DNA of 12,430 bases from an uncultured Pseudomonadota bacterium (GTDB lineage: Bacteria > SAR324 > NAC60-12), in the NCBI GenBank assembly GCA_913056375.1, contig CAJXNF010000043.1, positions 1 to 12,430 on the forward strand, in the 5' to 3' direction. Position numbers and translations under genes: made by a program. The notes beneath the pieces are model-generated. The model did not search any database, was not told the DNA's origin, and saw only the letters and a list, made by a program, of their open reading frames with translations. This document shows positions 6,286 to 12,430 of this stretch, one piece after another. Positions within the stretch are counted from its first letter, which is position 1, and every line of letters begins with the position of its first letter.

Positions 6286-6795
6286 ATGAAATACCTGATA
6301 GTGGCTTTAATGGCTTTGCTTTGCTGGACAACTGCATCCTTTGCCCAAAAGCTTGGACCGGTGGGAAAGCAAATGCTTCGGGAGTATTCAACAAAAGGAG
6401 AACTCACCTACTGGAGTTCGGTGGATACGGAGTGTCCGTTCTACAGTGATTTGAATCTGAATCAAATCATTCAAGAGAGGATTTTAAAGCAAAACATTCG
6501 GCCCGCTTTCCATAAGAACAAGCAACTACGAAAAGCTAGAATCTATGTGAAGGTTCACTGCTATTTCAAAGATTTCACCGTGATCACTGCCGATTTCGAG
6601 ATCCAACTCGGCTACGACTTGGCAGATCAGGTTCGACTCGGTTATTCATCTGAGGTGTTTCTGCTGAATCACCCGATCCGTAAAATCAGGTTGGACGTCG
6701 AATCGATGATAGATGAAAAGGTGACCGAATTCGCAGAAGCTCATTTGGAAGGTGCAGTTGCTCGACAATCCACCTTGAGTAGTGAACGGCAGTAA
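6286..6795 (+). CDS. Exported two-cysteine protein of unknown function
   Basis: 169 residues. ATG at 6286 preceded by AAAGGA at good spacing. The signal peptide MKYLIVALMALLCWTTASFA is likely cleaved after Ala20. The mature protein of about 149 residues has exactly two cysteines, Cys50 and Cys92, in a positively charged, mixed alpha/beta segment; a disulfide is plausible in the periplasm. Residues about 84-110 alternate hydrophobic and polar (ARIYVKVHCYF, then VITADFEIQLGYD), suggesting two or three beta strands. Residues about 130-158 look helical and acidic. There is no lipobox, membrane helix or known motif. It is convergent with the short pentapeptide gene (53 bases between stops). Family not recognised; a periplasmic location is the main supported statement. 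Confidence 0.7.
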   Translation: MKYLIVALMALLCWTTASFAQKLGPVGKQMLREYSTKGELTYWSSVDTECPFYSDLNLNQIIQERILKQNIRPAFHKNKQLRKARIYVKVHCYFKDFTVITADFEIQLGYDLADQVRLGYSSEVFLLNHPIRKIRLDVESMIDEKVTEFAEAHLEGAVARQSTLSSERQ

Positions 6796-6837
6796 TCCAC
6801 TTAGCATCAACTCAACTACACTGAACTTAGGACCTAG

Positions 6838-6854
6838 AAAAATGCTTTTCAGCA
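6838..6854 (-). terminator. Weak intrinsic terminator after the short pentapeptide gene
   Basis: Read on the minus strand, TGCT-GAAA-AGCA is a four-pair stem with a GAAA tetraloop followed directly by five Ts. It overlaps the TGA stop at 6851-6849. The stem is short, so termination would be partial at best. Confidence 0.3.
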
Positions 6855-7202
6855 ATCCTTGTTAGACACCCCGCCATCAGGTAGAACCGTGTTACAGAAA
6901 ATCGCACCTCGCAAAATAGCGTAGCTCAGATTGGCACCTCGCAAGCTGGCCTCTCTCAGGTCAGTTTCTCGCAGATCCGCATTCCTCAAGTTGGCCCGAG
7001 ATAAATTCGCACCCCTCAAGTCGGCGTAACTCAAATCAATGTCCGGCAACTTTGCTGCTGACAAGTCACAACGGTTACAGATGATCCTTTCCTTCTGCTT
7101 GGCCACCTGCTTCAGCAAGCTATCCACATCCGATGGATTAAAACCAAAACTTTGGGCCGCTGCAAGCAATAATGCTGTTAATACAAGAGAAAACCTCGTC
7201 AT
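6849..7202 (-). CDS. Short exported pentapeptide-repeat protein
   Basis: 117 residues. The signal peptide MTRFSLVLTALLLAAAQSFG is likely cleaved after Gly20. A short helix (DVDSLLKQVAKQKE, 25-38) leads into Cys42-x-x-Cys45, then about eleven pentapeptides with Leu/Ile at the centre (residues about 47-102, ADLRGANLSRANLRNADL type). It ends in the cap FC103NTVLPD-x4-NKDC117. Known: pentapeptide repeats form a quadrilateral beta-helix; about eleven pentads give nearly three coils. The leading helix and CxxC before DLSxA is a common arrangement in small exported pentapeptide proteins. The cap matches that of the large pentapeptide lipoprotein at 1107, with the same 14-residue cysteine spacing. 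No clear RBS is visible. Function unknown; a paired structural role with the large protein is only an inference. Confidence 0.8.
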   Translation of the reverse strand: MTRFSLVLTALLLAAAQSFGFNPSDVDSLLKQVAKQKERIICNRCDLSAAKLPDIDLSYADLRGANLSRANLRNADLRETDLREASLRGANLSYAILRGAIFCNTVLPDGGVSNKDC

Positions 7203-7262
7203 CGCAAAAGCTATATTTTTGATTGCGTTGGTAGGCCAAATGTTCTGGGAATTACAAGCACC

Positions 7263-7550
7263 TCAAGAGTTATTTGGGAGGGAGGCCTGAGCATCCAAGT
7301 CTCTTCGGTAGTACTTGTTGCCACTTCCCCAATCCTGTGGCAGTGCTTCTCTCATCTGCATCAGATTCGGTTCTATTTCAGGGTAAGTCGAAAAATACTG
7401 TTCACTTCGCTGAAGTTGCTGCACAGGTGGAGGAGTGTAGGTTCCTGGAGGAATTGGGTGCCTCTCTGTCCAGAGGTACTCGAGGTGTTTAGAGTCACAT
7501 CCAGACAAAATAAGGGTAGCGCCGACCAAGTATAGAAATGATTTCCTCAC
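7263..7550 (-). CDS. Small lipoprotein with GTG start
   Basis: 95 residues. The start is GTG at 7550 with GGAG about seven bases upstream. MRKSFLYLVGATLILSGC is a lipoprotein signal with lipobox LSGC and acylated Cys18. The next residue is Asp19, which in E. coli favours retention in the inner membrane by avoiding the Lol pathway. The mature part (about 78 residues) is proline-rich near the start (RHPIPPGTYTPPPV), then polar with several Tyr/Trp and no further cysteine. No domain is recognised. It lies about 60 bases upstream of the short pentapeptide gene on the same strand, so the two may be cotranscribed. Lipoprotein status is well supported; function unknown. Confidence 0.7.
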   Translation of the reverse strand: MRKSFLYLVGATLILSGCDSKHLEYLWTERHPIPPGTYTPPPVQQLQRSEQYFSTYPEIEPNLMQMREALPQDWGSGNKYYRRDLDAQASLPNNS

Positions 7551-7813
7551 TATATCTCTCCATCATTTGAGGTGATCCGAATTGATGTGCTTCAACGAAT
7601 AGAAGGACATATACAGCTAGATTTGCAATCTTTTTTCGATAATCTAAAACTCTATCTCTCCAGTCATTATCTTTCAGCTGTTGATACTCTCCTCAAGAAC
7701 TGGCCCTAAAACACGGTTTCAGAAGCAGATGTCTTATCCGTTATGTAGGAATTTGAAAAATTCAGAGCCACATGACAGGAATCAAGAACTAAGACCGCAG
7801 GAATAACAGCGAA
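7551..7813. other. Intergenic region after the polyol operon
   Basis: About 263 bases between the mannitol dehydrogenase stop and the small lipoprotein start. There is no strong terminator: only an AT-rich inverted repeat, GAATTT-GAA-AAATTC (7749-7763), without a T-tail. The minus strand holds a start-less open frame at 7495-7692, described among the findings. Confidence 0.4.
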
Positions 7814-9289
7814 TCAGAGTTGATCATCGAGATAGCGTTGCAGAGTGTTTGCGGTGCCATGCTGCCACAGGTGCTGCAGGGCATTTTGGAAGCTTTGTTG
7901 GAAAGCTTTAGATTCCGAGAGATCGCCAAAGACATCCTGTAATTCCAGGAAGGCCAGCGGTTCAGTTTTGGATCGTTCTGCCAGAGTGCGCAGTCGATCT
8001 GCCTGACTATCCTCTGGTTGCATATCTTGCCCTCCCTCAGAGAGTCCTCCCCAGTATCGACACCAGAGTGCAGACTCCAGCGCCAAACCAGTTACAGAAG
8101 CACCTGCTTGCAAGCGATCTCGAGTGGAGGGTAGCACAAACTTGGGTTGTCGATTGGAGCCATCAAAACAAAGTCGAGCAATCGTATCCCCAATTTTTGG
8201 ATTGGCAAACCGCTCTAAAATCAACTGAAGATAAGCCTGTAGATCCGTATTCGGTACAGGGGGAACTGACGGTAAGATCTCCTCTGTCTCCAACTTCTCC
8301 AAGTAGTGGTAGATTAGCGGATGCGCCATTGCCTCGTGGACAAAATGTTGGTCCAGTAGGGCTCCCACATAGGCAATCGAAGCATGTCCTGCATTCAGAA
8401 TCCTCAGCTTCATATGCTCATAGGGAGTCACATCTGGCACAAAAGCCACCCCAACCGCTTCCAATTCTGGTCGCCCTAGCGGAAAATGATCTTCCAGGAC
8501 CCACTGAATGTAATTTTCACAAAAAACCGGCCATCCATCCTCAATACCAAACTCCTTCTGCAGAATACTTCTTTCCCGATCAGAAGTAGCGGGGGTAATG
8601 CGATCCACCATTCCATTGGGAAAAGCAACCTCACGCTCAACCCAGGTGGCCAATTTGGAATCTTGCATTTCGGCAAGACCAACCACAGCGTTGCGAGTGA
8701 CATTGCCGTTATGCAGCAGATTATCGCAGGACATCACAGTAAAGGGCGCAATGCCTCTCGCCAAACGGGTACGCAAACCAGCCAGAATCAACCCAAAGGC
8801 TGTGATCGGTGACTCTGGATTTGCTGCATCCTGTTTTAATACGGGTTGGTCCGGGTCAAACTCTCCCGTCGCTGGATTAATGAAGTAGCCCCCTTCCGTG
8901 ACCGTCAATGAAACAATCCGGGTGCTTGGGTCTGCAAGCCTCTCAATGTTTGCAGGATCTCCGGGTAGAAGAAAATCGATCATCGATCCCGTTACGGTTG
9001 CTTTGTAACCGGCTGCCGATTGCTCCACCACGGTAGTCAGGTAGTCCTGCTGCGCCAGGGTTTGCCCCATCACACGATCACCAGGCATCACACCCGTACC
9101 AACTAGGGCCCAGTCAAGAGATTTGCCAAGTCGAAACAGTTGGTCCAGATAGACCGCCTGATGTGCCCGATGAAAATTGCCCACACCAATGTGGACAATC
9201 CCCGGCTTGAGCTGCTTCGGAGAATAGTTAGGAACTGAGATCTGCGAGGGAAATGAGGGCAGAGTTGCCCGAGAGAGTCGAATAGTCAT
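7814..9289 (-). CDS. mtlK: Mannitol 2-dehydrogenase (long-chain polyol dehydrogenase)
   Basis: 491 residues, matching the usual 480-495 of this family. It oxidises D-mannitol (often also D-arabinitol and D-sorbitol) to the 2-ketose with NAD+ in the cytoplasm. The N-terminal nucleotide-binding motif is HIGVGNFHRAHQ (33-44). The catalytic set Lys294, Asn299 and His302 lies in KLRILNAGH and corresponds to K295/N300/H303 of the Pseudomonas fluorescens enzyme. The C-terminal domain has the family segment NPKIGDTIARLCFDGSNR (363-380). No key residue is missing. It is the last gene of the polyol operon, 15 bases after the sorbitol dehydrogenase stop. No Shine-Dalgarno sequence is visible before the ATG, so translation probably depends on coupling. 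The exact polyol preference cannot be read from sequence. The symbol follows the Rhodobacter operon. Confidence 0.93.
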   Translation of the reverse strand: MTIRLSRATLPSFPSQISVPNYSPKQLKPGIVHIGVGNFHRAHQAVYLDQLFRLGKSLDWALVGTGVMPGDRVMGQTLAQQDYLTTVVEQSAAGYKATVTGSMIDFLLPGDPANIERLADPSTRIVSLTVTEGGYFINPATGEFDPDQPVLKQDAANPESPITAFGLILAGLRTRLARGIAPFTVMSCDNLLHNGNVTRNAVVGLAEMQDSKLATWVEREVAFPNGMVDRITPATSDRERSILQKEFGIEDGWPVFCENYIQWVLEDHFPLGRPELEAVGVAFVPDVTPYEHMKLRILNAGHASIAYVGALLDQHFVHEAMAHPLIYHYLEKLETEEILPSVPPVPNTDLQAYLQLILERFANPKIGDTIARLCFDGSNRQPKFVLPSTRDRLQAGASVTGLALESALWCRYWGGLSEGGQDMQPEDSQADRLRTLAERSKTEPLAFLELQDVFGDLSESKAFQQSFQNALQHLWQHGTANTLQRYLDDQL

Positions 9290-9304
9290 GAAAATTTTGG
9301 AAGG

Positions 9305-10084
9305 TCAACTCATCCAGTTGCCACCATCGACGTTGAGCGTCTGCGCTGTAATATAGTCAGCATCAGCAGAAGCCAGGAAAACAGCCGCTCCTTCGATGTC
9401 ATTGGGACTTCCCATCCGACCTAGCGGAACAGCCTCACCAACCAGTCGTTTCTTTTCACCAATGGGTCGGTTTTCATAGCGCGCAAAGAGGCCATCAACC
9501 GTTGCCCACATCGGAGTATCGATCACTCCAGGGGCAATCCCATTAACGTTGATATGATGCGGAGCCATCGCCAGTGCTGCTGATTGAGTATAGCTGTAAA
9601 CAGCCGCCTTGGTTGCACAGTAGTGAGCTACCAGGGCCTCTCCACGTCGACCTGCTTGAGAAGAGAGGTTAATGATCTTACCACGGATGCCTTTCTCAAC
9701 CATGTGAGCCGCAGCCGCTTGCATCATAAAGAACATTCCCTTGACGTTGATATCGAAGAGCCGATCGTAACTTTCTCGAGAAGACTCCAGTAGTGGAGCC
9801 ATCTCGAAGATTCCCGCATTGTTGAAAAGGATATCGACTTGGCCAAAAGCTTCCGCTGCTGCTTGAATTGTCTGATCGATATCCGCCTGTTTAGTCACAT
9901 CCATACTGACCGCCAAGGCACTGCCGCCAGTCGCTTGAATTTCCTTCGCGACAGCTTCCGCCAGCGACAGCTTTACATCTGCGACAACACAGCGTGCTCC
10001 TTCTTGGGCGTAGCGTAAGGAGACAGCGCGACCGATGCCTCCACCACCACCCGTGACAATTGCCGTCTTGCCTGCCAGTTTCAT
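9305..10084 (-). CDS. smoS: Sorbitol dehydrogenase, short-chain (SDR) type
   Basis: 259 residues, a classical SDR. It oxidises D-sorbitol (and often galactitol or L-iditol) to the ketose with NAD+. Visible motifs: cofactor loop TGGGGGIG (11-18), Asp36 ending the second strand (predicts NAD over NADP), NNAG (88-91), and the catalytic tetrad Asn113, Ser142, Tyr155 and Lys159 (YCATK). The end DYITAQTLNVDGGNWMS and the stretch SSQAGRRGEALV are, from memory, nearly the same as in Rhodobacter sphaeroides SmoS, which separates it from generic SDRs. The ATG overlaps the ATPase stop by four bases (ATGA) and has GGGAAGG upstream (10092-10098). With the mannitol dehydrogenase after it, the operon can convert two polyols to fructose. 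Confidence 0.93.
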   Translation of the reverse strand: MKLAGKTAIVTGGGGGIGRAVSLRYAQEGARCVVADVKLSLAEAVAKEIQATGGSALAVSMDVTKQADIDQTIQAAAEAFGQVDILFNNAGIFEMAPLLESSRESYDRLFDINVKGMFFMMQAAAAHMVEKGIRGKIINLSSQAGRRGEALVAHYCATKAAVYSYTQSAALAMAPHHINVNGIAPGVIDTPMWATVDGLFARYENRPIGEKKRLVGEAVPLGRMGSPNDIEGAAVFLASADADYITAQTLNVDGGNWMS

Positions 10085-11085
10085 CGAATCGCCTTCCCGT
10101 CGTTATCGAATTTATGGACCTTGTCTTCCTCTGGACTCAGGTAAACTGTATCTCCGTAGTTCAATTGAACTTCTCCATCAGCACGAACAGTCAGTGGACT
10201 TTGCTGACCTTCCACGTTTACGTGCAGGAAGGTGTCTGAACCCAGGTGTTCTGAAACTCCGACTTTACCTGTCCATAGACCCGAAGATGTGGAGATTTGG
10301 ACGTGCTCAGGACGGACTCCAATCGTTGTTGCATTGTAGCGACTGGCTTCGCCACCAGTGAGGAAATTCATCTTAGGTGCACCAATGAAACCAGCGACAA
10401 AGAGGTTGTCTGGTGCACGGTAGAGTTCCAGTGGACTACCCACCTGCTCAATGTTGCCATGATCCAGCACCACGATCTTATCAGCCATCGTCATCGCTTC
10501 CACCTGATCGTGGGTGACATAGATCATTGTCGTCTTCAATTGCTGGTGCAATTCCATGATCTCCAACCGCATGTTGATCCGGAGTGCTGCATCCAGGTTT
10601 GAGAGTGGTTCGTCGAAAAGGAAGGCTTTCGGTTGACGCACAATCGCTCGACCAATCGCAACGCGCTGACGCTGACCACCAGAAAGCTGGCGAGGCTTGC
10701 GCTCCAGATACTCACTCAGGTTGAGGATCTTGGCTGCCTCTTGGACCTTTGCAGCGATCTCGCTCTTTGGCATGCCTGCCATCTTCAGTGGAAATCCGAT
10801 GTTCTCGCGCACACTCATGTGCGGATACAGAGCATAGGACTGAAAGACCATTGCCAACCCACGCTTGGCGGGTGCAAGGTTGGTCATATCCTGACCATTG
10901 AATTCAATTCTGCCCTTAGAGACTTCCTCCAAGCCAGCAATTAGTCGCAACAAGGTGGACTTACCACTACCAGAAGGACCAACGAATACGACAAACTCTC
11001 CTTCATTGACCTCAAGATCTACTGAAGGAATGACTAATACATCCCCAAACGATTTGGAAACGCCTACTAAATTAATGCTACCCAT
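10081..11085 (-). CDS. smoK: Polyol ABC transporter ATP-binding subunit (MalK/SmoK type)
   Basis: 334 residues from the ATG at 11085. The open frame extends 22 codons upstream (to 11151), but that part lies inside the permease gene. TAAGGGA just before 11085 and the usual family start (MGSINL-VGVSKSFG) decide for the shorter form. It powers polyol import at the inner membrane. Motifs: Walker A GPSGSGKST (36-44), Q-loop Gln82, signature LSGGQ (134-138), Walker B FLFDEP (155-160), D-loop SNLD (162-165) and switch His192. Residues about 240-330 form a TOBE-type regulatory domain typical of the CUT1/MalK group, including GVRPEH (256-261). All catalytic residues are intact. It sits 11 bases after the permease stop and overlaps the sorbitol dehydrogenase by four bases. 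Confidence 0.93.
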   Translation of the reverse strand: MGSINLVGVSKSFGDVLVIPSVDLEVNEGEFVVFVGPSGSGKSTLLRLIAGLEEVSKGRIEFNGQDMTNLAPAKRGLAMVFQSYALYPHMSVRENIGFPLKMAGMPKSEIAAKVQEAAKILNLSEYLERKPRQLSGGQRQRVAIGRAIVRQPKAFLFDEPLSNLDAALRINMRLEIMELHQQLKTTMIYVTHDQVEAMTMADKIVVLDHGNIEQVGSPLELYRAPDNLFVAGFIGAPKMNFLTGGEASRYNATTIGVRPEHVQISTSSGLWTGKVGVSEHLGSDTFLHVNVEGQQSPLTVRADGEVQLNYGDTVYLSPEEDKVHKFDNDGKAIR

Positions 11086-11090
11086 GTCTT

Positions 11091-11098
11091 TTTCCCTT
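11091..11098 (-). promoter_or_regulatory. RBS that fixes the ATPase start
   Basis: AAGGGAAA on the minus strand overlaps the permease TAA stop (11099-11097) and sits about seven bases before the ATG at 11085. It supports the internal start over the longer open frame beginning at 11151. Confidence 0.6.
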
Positions 11099-11909
11099 AT
11101 TTGACTGCCCCGAGGGTCAGTCCTTTCACCATTTGCTTCTGGGTCACCCAACCAAGGAACATGATCGGCAGGATGGCCAGGGTGGAGGCCGCTGAAAGCT
11201 TAGCCCAGAACAACCCTTCCGGACTGGAATAGGAAGAAATGAAGGTTGTCAACGGAGCCGCTTCAAACGCTGTCAGGTTCAAGCTCCAGAAAGACTCGTT
11301 CCAAATCAACACAATACTCAACAAACTCGTGGAGAAGATCGCTGATTTTGACAACGGAAGCAATATATAAAGAAAAATATTTAAAAGACCATCACATTCC
11401 ATCTGGGCTGCTTCCAAAATTTCCTGTGGAATATCCTTGAAATAGGTATAAAGCACCCAGATGACAATTGGCAGGTTAATCAGCGTATAGATCAGTATTA
11501 AGCCCAGATGAGTGTCCAGTAGCCCCATGTTCTTGTAAAACAAGTACATCGGGATCAACACCCCAACGGGAGGCATCATCTTGGTTGAAAGAATCCAGAC
11601 CAACTTGAACTGGGTTCGCTTGGTTGGCCGGAACGCAAAACTATAGCTCGCTGGTACAGCAATCAGAATCGCCAACAACGTGGCAAACACTGAAATCACG
11701 ATGGAGTTCCAAGCGTAGTTCAGGTAGTCACTTCGACTCTGTACAACAAAATAATTCTCCAGAGTGGGTGTGAAGAAGAAGCTGGGAGGTGTAGCAACAG
11801 CCTCAATCTCTGTCTTCAGACTAGCCATCACCATCCAAAGAATTGGGAAGAAGATGATGAACCCGATTACCCAACCAAGGATTGATAGCAGAACTCTATT
11901 GGATTTCAT
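11097..11909 (-). CDS. smoG: Polyol ABC transporter permease (MalG/SmoG type)
   Basis: 270 residues, usual for MalG-like subunits. An integral inner-membrane subunit forming half of the translocation pore for polyols. It has six hydrophobic segments, at about 9-30, 69-92, 103-125, 135-156, 188-205 and 238-258. The cytoplasmic EAA loop that docks with the ATPase is at 166-185: EAAQMECDGLLNIFLYILLP. It has Glu-Cys where the consensus usually has a single residue before Asp-Gly, but the essential Gly174 and the closing LP are kept. It ends ..TLGAVK, as in many CUT1 permeases. Its ATG shares one base with the upstream permease stop (TGATG), so it is translationally coupled, and no separate RBS is evident. 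The substrate is inferred from the adjacent polyol dehydrogenases. Confidence 0.92.
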   Translation of the reverse strand: MKSNRVLLSILGWVIGFIIFFPILWMVMASLKTEIEAVATPPSFFFTPTLENYFVVQSRSDYLNYAWNSIVISVFATLLAILIAVPASYSFAFRPTKRTQFKLVWILSTKMMPPVGVLIPMYLFYKNMGLLDTHLGLILIYTLINLPIVIWVLYTYFKDIPQEILEAAQMECDGLLNIFLYILLPLSKSAIFSTSLLSIVLIWNESFWSLNLTAFEAAPLTTFISSYSSPEGLFWAKLSAASTLAILPIMFLGWVTQKQMVKGLTLGAVK

Positions 11910-12430
11910 CAGTCAGAATTCATGTTCTTGGCAATCATCCGTAGCAGGAAGATTGCGACAATGTTGGCAAAAACAATGGAGATAATCCCACCAGCTGAGG
12001 CTCCCCCAATATCAAAATCTAGCAGTGCCTTACGATAGACAAGGAAGGCCAAATTTGTAGTCTGTGTGCCAGGCCCCCCAGTCGTTGTGGTGAAGATTTC
12101 TGCAAAAATATTTAGGTGGAAGATCATCTGGATCATCACGACTGCCCCAATAGCCTTGCCCAAATGTGGCAGATAAATCTGGAAGAAAAAGGCTATGTGT
12201 CCGGCGCCATCCATCTTGGATGCTTCTTTAATCTCCAAGCTCATGGATTGTTGTGCCGTGACAAAAACCAAAACCGCAAAAGGTAACCAGTTCCAAGAAA
12301 CAATGATGATGATGGAACCTAGTGGGATATCAGAAAACCAGTCGATCGGAGGTAATCCAAAAAGACCAAGTAGGTATGTGAAGTAACCGTTGACTGGATG
12401 CATCAAGAGATTCTTCCAAATCAAGGCACT
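11909..12430 (-). CDS. smoF: Polyol ABC transporter permease (MalF/SmoF type), 5' end outside window
   Basis: 173 C-terminal residues are visible; the frame stays open to base 12430, so the start lies beyond the edge (full length in the family is about 290). An apparent start at 12424 is only an internal TTG codon (Leu in SALIWKN). The EAA loop EASKMDGAGHIAFFFQIYLP is canonical, with the key Gly. After it come TTTTGGPGTQTTNLAFLVYR, typical of MalF-type permeases, and a last membrane helix. Hydrophobic segments lie around the visible residues 36-56, 90-108 and 140-165. It pairs with the MalG-type subunit encoded next to it (one-base TGATG overlap). The solute-binding protein gene is expected upstream, outside the window. 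Confidence 0.9.
   Translation of the reverse strand, partial: SALIWKNLLMHPVNGYFTYLLGLFGLPPIDWFSDIPLGSIIIIVSWNWLPFAVLVFVTAQQSMSLEIKEASKMDGAGHIAFFFQIYLPHLGKAIGAVVMIQMIFHLNIFAEIFTTTTGGPGTQTTNLAFLVYRKALLDFDIGGASAGGIISIVFANIVAIFLLRMIAKNMNSD

Noticed and set aside
7620..7636. GATT-TGC-AATC followed by six Ts on the plus strand
   Set aside because: Four weak pairs with a three-base loop and no plus-strand gene upstream.
8068..8589. 173-codon open frame on the plus strand
   Set aside because: Lies entirely antisense to the well supported mannitol dehydrogenase and shows no protein family features.
11086..11151. 22-codon upstream extension of the ATPase
   Set aside because: It is within the permease coding end; the internal ATG with AAGGGA at the right distance matches the normal family N-terminus.

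Overview
The window looks like a piece of a Gram-negative bacterial chromosome, probably a proteobacterium or a related marine lineage. The support is indirect: lipobox and Sec-type signal peptides, a predicted outer-membrane beta-barrel, and a polyol-uptake operon of the kind described in Rhodobacter (smo/mtlK). I cannot place it more precisely from sequence alone. Codon use and base composition change little along the window. I see no transposase, integrase, tRNA, rRNA or CRISPR array. No gene-free stretch exceeds about 270 bases.

Left part (1-7550): a run of mostly small genes on both strands, nearly all for envelope or exported proteins. From the left these are: a lipoprotein cut by the window edge (minus); a membrane protein with weak MotA/ExbB-like character (minus); a 68-residue hypothetical (minus); a large pentapeptide-repeat lipoprotein (plus); a DUF2059-type exported protein (plus); a DUF2723-type GT-C membrane glycosyltransferase with a long C-terminal domain (plus); a small predicted beta-barrel (plus); a small exported protein (minus); an exported two-cysteine protein (plus); a second, short pentapeptide-repeat protein (minus); and a small lipoprotein (minus). 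Two of these are pentapeptide proteins, one long and one short, and they share the same cysteine-bounded C-terminal cap. Most of the others have no function I can name.

Right part (7814-12430, minus strand): a compact polyol catabolic operon. In transcription order it holds MalF-type permease (5' end outside the window), MalG-type permease, MalK-type ATPase, short-chain sorbitol dehydrogenase, and long-chain mannitol 2-dehydrogenase. The genes overlap or nearly touch (1-base TGATG overlap, 11-base gap, 4-base ATGA overlap, 15-base gap), which indicates translational coupling. The transporter would import sorbitol, mannitol or related polyols, and the two dehydrogenases would oxidise them to ketoses such as fructose. 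The solute-binding protein, any regulator and a sugar kinase would have to lie beyond the right edge or elsewhere.

I do not see a demonstrably new biological system. The most unusual item is the pentapeptide lipoprotein: about 50 uninterrupted pentads preceded by a second, chemically different pentad repeat in the same register, plus the C-terminal cap shared with a second gene 4.5 kb away.
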